Assembly: GCA_016711435.1 (NCBI GenBank)
Contig: JADJSY010000088.1
Location: forward strand, 74,148 to 138,147
Source of the DNA: Lewinellaceae bacterium
Lineage (GTDB): Bacteria; Bacteroidota; Bacteroidia; Chitinophagales; Saprospiraceae
Length of the DNA stretch: 64,000 nucleotides
Direction of reading: 5' to 3'
In this document: in pieces, positions 17,208 to 27,400 of the stretch
Layout: every line of letters starts with the position of its first letter
Position numbering within the stretch: position 1 is the stretch's first letter
Translations under genes and position numbers: made by a program
Notes under the pieces: generated by a model
The model's input: only the letters and a program-made list of their open reading frames with translations
Told to the model about the DNA's origin: nothing
The model's database searches: none

Positions 17208-17768
17208 ATGAAAAAGGAATTATCGCCACAAGAACGTGAAGAACTACTCAACACTCTAAAAGCCCGTTTTGAGCAAAACAAGATTCCCCCAAAGGTGGGA
17301 CTTGAATGGACTAAAGTGCAGGCAAAACTGGAAGCGAATACCGAAAAACTGTGGTCGCTTAATGCAATGGAAAGCACCGGTGGCGAACCGGATGTTGTCG
17401 GTTATGAGGATAAGACGGGCGAATACATTTTTTTTGATTGTTCAGTGGAAAGTCCTAAAGGCCGCAGAAGCCTGTGTTACGACCATGAAGCGCTGGAGTC
17501 CAGAAAAGAACACAAGCCCGAAAATAGCGCTATTGAGATGGCCGCCGACATGGGCATTGAGATATTATCGGAACAACAATACCGGGCGTTACAGGAACTT
17601 GGACATTTCGATACCAAAACATCGAGCTGGATAATAACTCCTGCTGACATCAGAAAACGCGGCGGCGCCCTTTTTGCCGATTACCGCTACGGCCATGTCT
17701 TCGTGTATCACAACGGCGCAGAATCTTACTATGCCGCCAGGGGGTTCCGCGGCTCGCTGAGGGTTTAA
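17208..17768 (+). CDS. DUF4256 domain protein
   Basis: About 186 residues covering the whole DUF4256 family: ELLNTLKARFEQNKI, W-x-K-V-Q-x-K-L, SLNAMESTGGEPDVVGYE, FFDCSVESPKGRRSLCYDHE, AIEMAADMGIEILSEQQYR and a C-terminal GGALFADYRYGHVFVYHNGA. The family is widespread and cytoplasmic with no known reaction. The start at 17208 (MKKELSPQE) matches the family better than the upstream ATG at 17181. It is a lone gene, convergent with the sulfurtransferase. Confidence 0.88.
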   Translation: MKKELSPQEREELLNTLKARFEQNKIPPKVGLEWTKVQAKLEANTEKLWSLNAMESTGGEPDVVGYEDKTGEYIFFDCSVESPKGRRSLCYDHEALESRKEHKPENSAIEMAADMGIEILSEQQYRALQELGHFDTKTSSWIITPADIRKRGGALFADYRYGHVFVYHNGAESYYAARGFRGSLRV

Positions 17769-17894
17769 ATTTCCGGCCATCCCGGTATCGAGTTACTTTC
17801 GTCCGTTGTTGTGCGTCCCCGCCAACAAGGGACGAAAGGATTCATTATTAGTCAGATACAGATATACGGTACTTTCTCCGGTCCCGTTCGGCGC

Positions 17895-18772
17895 TCAAAT
17901 CTTTGTCTTTTCCATTGGCAACTCCTCCTTTCGGCTCCATTCCTGCAGGGAAGCATCGTATAATTTGAACCGATAACCCAGCAAACGTCCCGCGATATAG
18001 AGTACGCTGGCTGTTTGTCCGATAAAACAGTATGTCACGATTTCTTTGTTTTTGTCGGGCACAACCGGCGTAAAATAAGCCTCCAACTGATCCATAGGTT
18101 TGAATAAATTGAGGCTGTCTACCATATCCGTATAGGGAATATTCAGCGCGCCGGTGATAAGGCCGTCGCGTGGATTCCCGGTCAGGTCGCCGTCGTAGAA
18201 ACGTTTCATGCGGGCATCCACCACCACAGCTGTGTCGGAATGCAGCGATTGCAACACATAATCCTTATCTACGATCAGGTTGTCCAATCGTACTTTGTAG
18301 TTGCCTTTTTTAACGACCGGGATATCTTTGGTTACCGGAAATGCCGCTTTTTTCCAGGCTTCCAGTCCGCCATTCAGGAAAGAGACTTGTCCGCGCAGGC
18401 CGAGTTGTTCGAGGGTCAGAAATATTCTGGCTGACACAGTCACTTCATTGCGCACATGGCAAATAACAATTCTGGAGTTTTTGTTGATGCCTAAGCGTTG
18501 CAATACGGCAGTGGCTGTTTTTTATCCGGAATATTATAATTGCCCGTTTCCGGGGAATTGGGCAGCAGCCATTCGGGCCAAACAAAACGAGCGCCGGCGA
18601 TATGTTCTTTTTCATAATCCAATTTAAAAAAATTGACCTGAAGTATGACCAATGCCGGATCCTGCTGCTGCTCCTGTACCCATTGCGGGGTAACAAGTAT
18701 GGGTTGTTGATATGCATAAACGTGGAGGTTCCATTGAAAAAAGAGCGCTGCCAAAAGAAGTATTTGTCTCAT
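17895..18772 (-). pseudogene. Exported sulfurtransferase (tandem rhodanese), one frameshift
   Basis: Two overlapping frames make one protein. The first part (from 18772) has a signal peptide and the inactive rhodanese domain start (VTPQWVQEQQQDPALVILQV, AGARFVWPEWLLPNSP). The frame breaks at a run of six T on the plus strand (18518-18523). One more base there joins IPDKK to TAVLQRLGINKNSRIVIC and the rest, ending at 17895. The second domain has the active-site loop TYCFIGQTAS with the persulfide-forming Cys. The pair corresponds to thiosulfate/3-mercaptopyruvate sulfurtransferases. The homopolymer position suggests a sequencing error; otherwise a recent pseudogene. Confidence 0.82.
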
Positions 18773-18890
18773 CGTTTTTAGATTTTCATTGCTTGTTTGC
18801 CCAAAGTTATCCCAATATAAAACGGTATTTTTCAGATGGCGATTATTGGCTCTGTTTTGTCCCGATCTGTCGTGGTGCCGTTTCGTATTT

Positions 18891-18978
18891 GGTGTTTCAT
18901 GTGTGGTGTTTCGTGTTTGGGGGGCTTTGCCTTTGGCCTTCCCCCGACTCGTAAACGAAACACCCTAAACCAAACACC
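18891..18978. repeat. GTGTTT-heptamer inverted repeat
   Basis: The left arm 18891-18924 (GGTGTTTCATGTGTGGTGTT type) and right arm 18941-18978 (AAACGAAACACCCTAAACC type) pair imperfectly. It lies in the divergent gap before the small acetyltransferase gene. Confidence 0.7.
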
Positions 18979-19012
18979 GTCTTTTCCTGTTTGTCTACAT
19001 AAAATATTATAT

Positions 19013-19318
19013 ATGGAAACAATATTTGAAGATATCCCCTTAGCAAACAACGAATTATCCCGCCAATTTGAATTGGTGGTAGAAAACGTCAAAGCAAAAA
19101 TCGAATACGATTTGCAGAAAGACCGTATGTTTTTAGTGCATACGGAAGTGCCGCCTGCTTTAGCCGGCAAAGGTGTGGGCAATGCCATCGTAGAGAAAAC
19201 GCTGCAATATCTGGAAGAAAACAAACTGAAACTCGTGCCGTTGTGCCCCTTCGTCGCAGCGTATGTAAAAAAGCACCCGGAGTGGAAAAAATTGCTCGCG
19301 CCAGGAATAAACGTTTAA
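19013..19318 (+). CDS. Small GCN5-related N-acetyltransferase (YjdJ type)
   Basis: A 101-residue protein of the short, YjdJ-like acetyltransferase group. It has the acetyl-CoA loop ALAGKGVGNAIVEKTLQYLE (G-K-G-V-G), preceded by FLVHTEVPP, and the conserved end LVPLCPFVAAYVKKHPEWKKLL. This group is much shorter than ordinary GNATs and has no known substrate. The start at 19013 is chosen because upstream codons only translate the GTGTTT repeats. Its stop codon overlaps the stop of the following minus-strand acetyltransferase (19315-19318). Confidence 0.87.
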   Translation: METIFEDIPLANNELSRQFELVVENVKAKIEYDLQKDRMFLVHTEVPPALAGKGVGNAIVEKTLQYLEENKLKLVPLCPFVAAYVKKHPEWKKLLAPGINV

Positions 19319-19749
19319 TGTTCCTTTCCCATGTAGTGCATAAAATGGTACCCTTTTTTGACAAAGCCCTCGCGTTCATAAAACGCATGGGCTTTTTCAT
19401 TTTGAAGATAAGCATCCAGCATTAGCGTTTCGCAGCCTTCCTGAACGGCTATTTCGTAGAGAAAATCATAAAGTATTTTACCGATACCGCGGGAGCGCTG
19501 GGCCGCATCGATCACAACATTATCCAATTCCATGTACCGGCCACTGTATATTTTGGTACTGACCCAAAAACCGGAAAGCCCTATACATTCCCCTGCTTCA
19601 AAAACGGCAGCCATGCGGTAACCGTGCGCCAGCATATCGTCGAGCAGATGGGCGTAGCGCTCCTCCGTAACGCCCGGACTGAGTTGCCGGATGAGGGGAT
19701 ACAAGGGAAGCATTTCCGTTTTTTGGGTCAGTATCTGGATGTCTAGCAT
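19315..19749 (-). CDS. GNAT-family N-acetyltransferase
   Basis: About 144 residues with the full GNAT order: a motif-A strand DNVVIDAAQRSRGIGKILYD (Q/RxxGxG/A type acetyl-CoA loop RSRGIG), a motif-B helix and ALMLDAYLQNEKAHAFYERE, ending FVKKGYHFMHYMGKEH. It transfers an acetyl group from acetyl-CoA to an unknown amine. The ATG at 19749 (MLDIQIL) is preferred; an upstream ATG at 19776 adds nine residues. It is convergent with the small acetyltransferase with overlapping stop codons, which is unusual compactness for this window. Confidence 0.9.
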   Translation of the reverse strand: MLDIQILTQKTEMLPLYPLIRQLSPGVTEERYAHLLDDMLAHGYRMAAVFEAGECIGLSGFWVSTKIYSGRYMELDNVVIDAAQRSRGIGKILYDFLYEIAVQEGCETLMLDAYLQNEKAHAFYEREGFVKKGYHFMHYMGKEH

Positions 19750-19971
19750 GGTGGGAAAATGATTTATTAGCCACAAATGTAAAATGGCAGTAATGGTTGG
19801 ACACGGATTTTCCTGGTAGATTGCCTGAAAGGTTGACGGTGAGGTAACGCGGTTTCCTAGAGGTGACGAAAGTCAACCAGCGCAATCGTGTGCTATTATC
19901 CTACGCTCAAACTCGAAACCTATCTAACCAGGGGAACTGTCCAATCCATTCAATCCGTGTGCCATTTCATC

Positions 19972-22495
19972 TCACTCTTTCACCACTTTTTCCGCCCAGA
20001 CAGCACGGCCGCTTCGCAAAGCGCGTACCAGGTATATACCCGCAGGATAACTATCAAGCGAAAGATTCAGGTTGCTTTGCCCTTTTTCTGCGATGGTTTG
20101 CAGGATCGTTCTCCCGGTCAAATCCATGACACTGACCTGTGTTTCCGCTTCCAGCGCTTCCTTAAACCTAATGGTCACATCGCCGCTGGTCGGATTCGGA
20201 AACAAAGTAGCATCCAAAGCACCCGTGGCTTCATGTGTGGCGGAGGTGCCAATACGCCGGATACAGACATCGTCAATTCTGCCCCAGGAAACAAAAGCGC
20301 CGTCGTTGATGGCGAAATTATTCCAAACGCTGATGGTCAGGGTATTATAATTCTGCGGAGCCGTCCAGGGCGCTGAAGTATAGGTGGCCCAACTGGTCGT
20401 CAACACTGGCGACAGGTACATTTCATCGCAGGCGCCGGTGCAATTCAGGTAACTACCCGGCAAGCCTGTAGAAGCCCTGAAACGGAAGCGTACGCTGTCT
20501 TGTACGGTGCTGAGCCATTTTCCACAAAAAGAGATTTCGTAAATGCCGCCCATGACGAATGTGACGGGTTGCTGAACGCTCTCCCCTACCACCTGGTTGC
20601 CCCACATTTGAACGGCGCCCGCGTCCTGGCAGGTATCGCCCACGATGACCTGTGGGGACGCGGTCCAGGTTGCCCAGTTGCTGATTGTGCCGCCGGAACC
20701 GAGGTTGCCGGGCGCCAGGCCTGCACTGAAATTGCCGTTCAGCACAATATTGTCTTCGCATAATTCGGGATCCTTTATAATAATATCCTTACAAATAGTA
20801 TCCCGGCAAAGAACGCCGTTCGCACCGCCCGATACAATGAGGCACACGACATAAACACCGGGGCCGGCGTACGTATGCACCGGGTTTTGGCTGCTGCTCG
20901 TGTTGCTGTCGCCAAAGTCCCAGTTCCAGGAAAAATACTGCCGCTGCCGACGGTACTCAAGTCTGTAAAAGTGACGGTGTTGCCGCCGGTAGTGTAACTG
21001 AAATCAGGGTTCAGGGCCACCGTATCACAAGGGTCGACAGGCGGCTTTTTCGGGCCAAACGTTTGTTTTTCATCGTATAGCACGGTTAGCAGGCTGCTGC
21101 CGAAAAAGTCCTGCGGGATCGTTGGCGTGGGCTGTACGCTGGTCGTCACCGGCTGGCGCGGTACAATAACCGTTTCCGGGCTGTGGAAGCAGGAAGCCGT
21201 GGTCTGCCCCAGGTTGTCAGTCTTGATGGCCAGGATATTGTAGTCAAACTGTTGAATGGCAATGATCTCGTAGGTATGCCCGGCAATAAAATATTCATCT
21301 GCTGCGGTGGGTTCCACGCGGTTGCCCTGCGAGGCAAAACCCATGGTGTACACCCGCGTCCAGTCTACCGAACTGCCGTTATCATCCATACGCATGAGCA
21401 TACACTGCCCGTTTTCCGGCGGATCGCTGACGCCGGGGTCTTCGGCCTTACCGGTGAGCACCAGTTTGCCATTGGCGGCAAACTGGAAATGGGTAGCCAG
21501 TTCCAGCGTGCTGTTTTGCACGTCGTAGTTGTTGGCCCACAGCAGGTTGCCGCTGAGGTCGGTTTGCATCATCATCACTTTTTTGGGGTCCGTCCCGCTT
21601 GTTTCGAGGGAATAACCCGATACCCACAGGTTTCCCACAGCGGGTGCAGTACCCGGGCAACTGCCCTGGATGCAAGTGCCTGCGTCGGCGGCGCCGGGTG
21701 CGATGTCGTAGGTTTTCATCCAGCCTGCTGCGCCGGTGGTGGCATTTACGCTGAGGATCAACACTTCTTCATTACCAATCGCGCTGGCGGCTTTTTTCCG
21801 GTAATAAAATAGGCGTTGGGCAGGTTCGGGCAAGCGTTCGGGAAAGTTGCAAACGCAGTGACCGAAGCGGCTGAAATAGATACATTCAGGCTGTAAACCC
21901 GCTCCCAAAGTAGATTACCCATACAGTCCGTTTTCACGGCATGGATGGATGAAAGCCCTGTGTTGGCGTCGGTTTTGGTGCCGACGAGGATAAAATTCCG
22001 GGCGCCGTCCTGTTTTACGCAGACACTTTGTTCGTCGTCATTGAGCGTACCGATGCGTTTTACCCAAACGGGGGTGCCTGCCGCGTTTGTCAAAGTGAGC
22101 AGCATATTATGCCCCGGGCCGTTGAACTCATTTCCGGCAATAATATAACCGGCATTGTTGGCGCAGTCCGTTGCCTTTTCAAACCAGGCGGCCGTTTCCC
22201 CCACGTCCTGCCCGATGATTTTGCAAGGCTGGATAATATTGCCGAGGTTGTCGAGCCGCACCAGTTGCATATCGCCGGCTGGGTTGAAAAAGCCGCTGGG
22301 ATGGCTAAAATTGCTCCCGAGCATCATGTAGTCGCCGTTGTTGGCAATGAGCCCGCTGACGCCGCGCTCGTTGGTGGGCAGCGGGTAGCCGATGGCAGTT
22401 TGGAAGGTTTGACCGAAGAGAGAGCGGGAAATGATTATCAGAATGGCGGTAAACAGGCTTTTGGAGCACTTTGGACACAGAGCAAAAAGGTTCAT
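19972..22495 (-). pseudogene. Secreted multidomain protein with T9SS sorting domain, two frameshifts
   Basis: Three frames join into one protein of about 840 residues. Part 1 (from 22495) has a signal peptide (ISRSLFGQ) and repeats typical of surface delta-propeller-like proteins (GDMQLVRLDNLGNI, NMLLTLTNAAGTPVWVKRIG). The frame breaks at six T (21792-21797) and resumes with ASAIGNEEVLILSVN. Part 2 ends in a PKD domain and breaks at five A (20931-20935); one more base restores FSWNWDFGDSN. Part 3 completes PKD (HTYAGPGVYVVCLIVSGG), a carbohydrate-binding-like region, and the type A T9SS sorting domain (LFPNPTSGDVTIRF to GIYLVRA). It is probably cell-surface exported cargo. Confidence 0.8.
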
Positions 22496-22537
22496 AGGAA
22501 AAGCTTTAAAGTTTGAAAAGATGGGTCTCCCTTCGGG

Positions 22538-22627
22538 GGAATGTTCAAAAATGTGTGGCACACCTTCATCTGGATCTTGATTATCAATCAATTACGTGAG
22601 GTGTGCCACACTTTTCTGAACGCCCCC
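22538..22627. mobile_element. MITE-like element, GTGTGGCACACCT family, copy 2
   Basis: Inverted ends at 22539-22566 and 22599-22627. Near-identical 10-bp repeats flank it (CCCTTCGGGG at about 22529 and CCCTTTGGGG at 22627). It lies between the start of the T9SS gene and the family A leader at 22689, so it appears to have inserted into that gene's 5' region. Confidence 0.75.
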
Positions 22628-22688
22628 CTTTGGGGCTGACTTTCTCTTTAATCGGGACTTTTAAAAAACCTTACCCTCGGCTTGGGAA

Positions 22689-22750
22689 AAAAGTAGTTAT
22701 TGGTTATTCGTTATTGGTTATTCGTGTTGATTATCAAGCATTTGTAATAT
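22689..22750 (-). promoter_or_regulatory. 5' leader element (family A), upstream of the T9SS gene
   Basis: On the minus strand it reads TTACAAATGCTTGATAATCA followed by ATAACCA/ATAACGA heptamers and ATAACTACTT. It points toward the T9SS gene start at 22495; a MITE-like element lies between. Confidence 0.6.
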
Positions 22751-22798
22751 GAGTCATCCCAAATTTTGTAGCGACTCTTAGTACGCGCCGGCACAATT

Positions 22799-22891
22799 TT
22801 TATTGATGATTGCTTATTGATAATTGATGATTTTTGATGCAAGGTGGCATCTTCGCACATCAAAAATCATCAATAATCAATCATCAATAAA
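22799..22891. repeat. ATTGATA-heptamer inverted repeat
   Basis: Arms 22799-22838 and 22858-22891 (TTATTGATGATT type and its complement) with a loop holding AAGGTGGCATCTTCG. The same heptamer family occurs inside the 8279-8459 hairpin. It lies in the long gap between the T9SS and SusD genes. Confidence 0.8.
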
Positions 22892-22962
22892 TACGAGTTT
22901 GACCTTTTTGTGGTCGTTTTAGGCAAAATTCGGGCTGATGACCCATGTTTTTGGGGTTTAAT

Positions 22963-23110
22963 AGCCGCAGCGCGGCGGTAATATTTGTAGAAATTGTTGC
23001 GACAATATGTTAAGAGGTGCAGCGCACCGGCAATATTATATTATCGGTGCGCTGCACCTCGCTTTCCTTGATTTGTAACGGGCTACAAATATGACCGCCG
23101 CGCTGCGGCT
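22963..23110. repeat. Nested GC-rich double hairpin
   Basis: The outer arms 22963-22990 and 23083-23110 (AGCCGCAGCGCGGCGG and its complement, each joined to an AATATTTGTAG-type end) enclose an inner hairpin: GAGGTGCAGCGCACCG (23014-23029) and its complement (23045-23060) with a short AT loop. The inner arms are themselves nearly palindromic (GGTGCAGCGCACC). The element lies in a gap with no gene. Confidence 0.85.
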
Positions 23111-23140
23111 GGCAAACCAGAGAACTATATCAGGACGCGC

Positions 23141-23180
23141 AAAAAAAATCCCGAATTTTTCCGGTTAGAAAAATTCGGGA
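23141..23180 (-). terminator. Intrinsic terminator of the susCD operon
   Basis: On the minus strand: TCCCGAATTTTT, an eight-base loop, its 12-bp complement, then eight T. This is a textbook rho-independent terminator. It lies about 120 bp after the SusD stop, with a MITE-like element between. Confidence 0.85.
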
Positions 23181-23205
23181 CAACTTATTTCAGGCGCTGT
23201 TCAGG

Positions 23206-23275
23206 GAGTGTGCAGAAAAGTGTGGCACACCTCACTTTTCAAATGAAGGTGTGCCACACATTTTCAAACATCCCC
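23206..23275. mobile_element. MITE-like element, GTGTGGCACACCT family, copy 3 (short)
   Basis: A shortened copy with inverted ends and a 14-base loop. A 9-bp direct repeat CTGTTCAGG flanks it (23197-23205 and 23276-23284). It is inserted between the SusD stop and the operon terminator. Confidence 0.8.
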
Positions 23276-23299
23276 CTGTTCAGGCGCTTGTTTAAAAAA

Positions 23300-24458
23300 T
23301 CAATACCCTTCGTTCTGCACGAGTTTTGTGTTTGCTTCCAGCTCGCGCGCCGGAATTGGATACAACAATTTCTCGTCATCCCAATTCAGGCCGTCGGCAG
23401 TACCTTTCAAACGTTTGATGTCGTGGATACGGTGCCCTTCATGCGCCAGTTCGAGGCGGCGTTCGTACAGAAGTGCGCATAGCGCCGTTGCCTGAATAAT
23501 GCAAGTCGAGCCGGTCATCACCTGCACTGTATAAATCGAGATGTTTCTGCTCAATTTCAATATCGCCGTCGCGTCCGCCGAACGCCGGAATAGAATAATA
23601 TACCACAAGGGTTGCTTGCGCAAAGTCCTGAGAAGAAATCTGAACGGCATAAATGTCTTCGTTGGTATTATCCTCCCGGTTCCAGAGATCGGCATAGTTG
23701 GACAATAAAGAATAAGCGCCTGATCCGATCACCTCGTTGGCATTGTCGCGCGCTTCGGCATAACGGCCCATCTGCAAGTACACCCGTGCAGCCAAAGCAG
23801 CGGCTGTGTATTTGCCTGCGCGTATGCCGTTATCTTCCGGCAACAAGGTTTTCGCCTTCGTGATGTCATCCAGAATCTGCGTATAACACTCTTCCACCGT
23901 ATTGCGGGGCACAAAACTGGCTTCATCGATCTGACGGGTAGCGCGTAATACCAATGGAACCCCCGGTTGCGAATTGTTTCCGCCTGCCTGATACGCCTGA
24001 CCAAAAAAACGAACCACCTGGAAATAAGCCATCGCGCGAATCCAGCGGGCTTCACCTTCCACTGCGGCGCGGTCGTCGGCGTTTACAACTTCCAGGGCTT
24101 CCAGTACATTGTTGCTGATATTGATTGCATTATAGGCATCCTCCCACATATTCAAGGCATCCCCGTTTTCAGCAATCATCTGGTGGTTAAAAATCTGGCG
24201 TGGAGCATCGAAAGTGCCTACCCAGCGGATTTCACCGTCGGCGCCCACCAATTCGGCATCCCGCATGCCATCGCCGCCAAAAAGACCGTCTGCTGCGAGG
24301 GCATCGTATGCGCCCAGCAGTACTGATTTTACGTTCTCATCGTTTTCGAGCGCCAGGCTTTCGCTGATGCTTTGCGCCGGCTCGAGGTCGAGTTTTTTGT
24401 CGCAGGCAGCCAGAAAAGTAACGGCTAATACAAGCGACCAAAGTTTATATGACTTCAT
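23300..24458 (-). pseudogene. SusD/RagB-family lipoprotein with internal deletion and frame break
   Basis: Partner of the SusC gene upstream. The N-terminal signal and lipobox (LAAC) and the SusD helices (NNVLEALEVVNADDRAAVEG, RWIRAMAYFQVVRFFGQAYQ, AARVYLQMGRYAEARDNANE) are intact up to DDRLDLHYSGN. There the frame breaks (about 23480-23500). Another frame then gives the family's end, LYERRLELAHEGHRIHDIKR and YPIPARELEANTKLVQNEGY. Family members have roughly 90-100 residues between these points, including the substrate-contacting region and the RAEA helix, and they are missing here. So this is more than a one-base error. A non-functional or mis-assembled SusD would leave the SusC transporter without its lid. 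Confidence 0.8.
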
Positions 24459-24492
24459 TTCTTTGATGTTTAATTGTTGGAAAAAAGGGATA

Positions 24493-27400
24493 TTAGAATC
24501 CAATTCTGATACCGGCCACAAAATTCTTCGGCTGCGGCGCTGCATAAAAATCCACGCCGTATACGACGTTGGACGCCAGGAAGTCGGTTGTTACTTCCGG
24601 ATCCCAACCGTCATACTTGGTAAATGTCAGCAAATTGGTGCCGGTCACATACAAACGCAGGTCGCGGATTTTGGCTTTGCTGAGCATTTTGCTTGGGAAA
24701 TCGTATGCCAGGGTCACGTTTTTCAGGCGCAGGTAGGAGCCATCGCTGATGTAGCGGCTGCTACGGCTCTGGTCGCCGTTGCTGTATCCGAGGCGGGCCT
24801 CCGGTACGTCTGTCACGTCGCCGGGGTTTTTCCAGCTATCTAACTGGTCGCGGGTCTGGTTGTCGAACCAGCAGGCATTGCAGGACATGAAACCACCGCC
24901 TGAATTGTGAATTTTATTACCCGTTTGACCCTGAAAACGCACATTAAGCGTCAGACCGGCAAAAGAGAACGTATTATCCAGGCCACCGATCAACGTTGGA
25001 AGCGGCGAACCTAATTCTACAAAATTGGCTTCACTGTAATCATTGGTTGTTGCATCCGGGTTCACAATATTACCATTGTCATCCATTTCATTGACATACC
25101 AGAGCGCATCGCCATTGTCCGGGTCTGCACCGGCGTAATCAGCGCCATAGAACACGCCGATCGGGGAACCTACTTTAATAACGTTGGCATAGCGGGACGA
25201 ACCGTCGTCGATGATGGTTTGTCCGTTGGCCAGCGAAACTACCTTGTTTTGATTGGCTGCCAGGTTGATCGAAGTGGTCCAGGAAAACTTGCCAACGAGA
25301 TTGTTGGAGTTCAGGGTAAATTCTATACCCTTGTTCTGGAGTTCGCCGATGTTCTGAAACTGGCTGCTGAAACCGGAAGTAGAAGGTACGGGCACATTCA
25401 GCAGCAGGTCGGTGGTATTTTTAACGTAATAGTCAACTTCACCATTCAGCCTGTTATTGAAAAAACCGAAGTCAAGTCCGAAATCAACCTCGGTGCTTTT
25501 TTCCCAGGTCAGTTGCGGATTGGCGATCTGTGTAGGATTCAGCGTACTGACGCCGTCATAGTTGCCTGCGCCATAGAGTCCGAGCGACTGGAAGTTGCCG
25601 ATGTCGGCATTGCCGCTGATACCCCAGGAAGCGCGGAATTTCAGGAAACTCACCACCTCGTTGTCTTCCAGGAACGCTTCTTCGCTCAATACCCAGCCGG
25701 CGGAAGCGGCAGGGAAGAACGCGTAGCGATTATCTTTACCAAAACGGGAAGAACCGTCCATACGGGCGCTCAGGTTGAGCAGGTATTTACGGCTGAAGTT
25801 ATACCGGGCGCGACCGAAATAGGACAGAAAGCTGTAATTGGTAATCGTAGAAGTGCCGGATTTAATCGTGGCTGCGCTGGCAAGCGTTTTGAAATCGTCG
25901 CTTGGGAATTGTTCGCCTTCTACGAAGGTCCGGGTGTATTCGCTGGTAAATAATTCAGAGCCAAGGTCGAAGCCGAAAGCATGTTTGTCAAAATCCTGAT
26001 CCCAGTGCAGGACTGCATTGGTATTGAAATCAGAAGCGCCGGCGAAGGCCGAGAAGGCATACCCCCTGCTCGCGATACCGCCGTCGGTACGGCTACCGAA
26101 GAATGCGTCGTCGCGTACGTTGTAGAGGTTGGCGGAACCTTCCACACGCAGTCCGAGGTGTTCGTTGAACTTGTAATCGCCAAAAATATTGGCGATATTG
26201 CGGGAGGAAATCACTTTGCGTTGTGCATCTTCCACGTCGATCAGACCATTGTAATAGGTAGTTATCGGGCGGTCATACAATACGCCGTCTTCGTCGCGGG
26301 TAGGCGTAATAGGGGCCAAAGCCACCAACTGCATCGGAGTAGAGAACGCGTTATCGTCTGATACCTGCTTGGTGATGGTACGAGCCAGGCTCAGGTTAAC
26401 GCCTACGCGCAGGCGATCCGTCGCATCGAAGTCGATATTGAGGCGGCCACCCATTTTTTCGAGGTTATTGCCAACCAGAATACCTTCGTTGTCGCCATAA
26501 TTGCCGCTGGCATAGTAGCGCATTTTTTCATTACCACCGGAGAAAGAGAGATTGGCGTTGGTGATGCTACCGGTGCGCAGGGCTTCGTCCTGCCAGTCGG
26601 TGCGGTCGATTTTTTCCATCCAGCTGTCATTGCGGCCCGAATAGCGGTTGAAACGACCGAACAGGAACTGTGTCCAGGAGTCTTCGTCATCATAAGTATA
26701 GCCTTCCAGATCGTCCGAGTTATTGGCCGCTTCCGTGAAATAATCGACAAATTCCGCAGCATTCAGGAATTCGCGTTTGCCGGTTGGCATACTCACGCCG
26801 GATTGCACATCTAATTCGACGCGGGAGCGGCCGCTTTTGCCCGATTTAGTCGTAATGAGTACCACGCCATTGGAACCGCGGGCGCCGTAAATTGCTTTGG
26901 CAGAAGCATCTTTCAACACCTCGATGGATTCCACATCGTTGAAGTTGAGGTCGGCTAAAGGGTTGAGCGCGCCACCCGAAGTATTGCGGGCGTCTTTGGC
27001 AATCGGGATACCGTCGATCACGTACAGAGGCTCTGTACCTGCGTTAATAGAACCTACACCGCGGACACGAACGCGCATGGCAGCGCCTAATTTACCGTTC
27101 ACACTTTCCACAAACACACCTGCCGCCTGGCCTTGCATGGCCTGCTCGACGGATACGACCGGCATGGATTTGAGGTTTTCACCACCGATTTTGGCAATAT
27201 TGCCGGTCAGGGTAGATTTGATTTGTTTGCCATAACCGATTACAACCACCTCTTCCACCAGGGTTGAACTGGGTACCATCTGAATATTGATTTTCAGCTG
27301 AGACCCAACCGTTATTTCCTGGGTTTCAAAACCCGTGTAACTTACCACGAGCACAGACGACTCACTGGGTACTGCAATGGAAAAAATACCATCGATGTTG

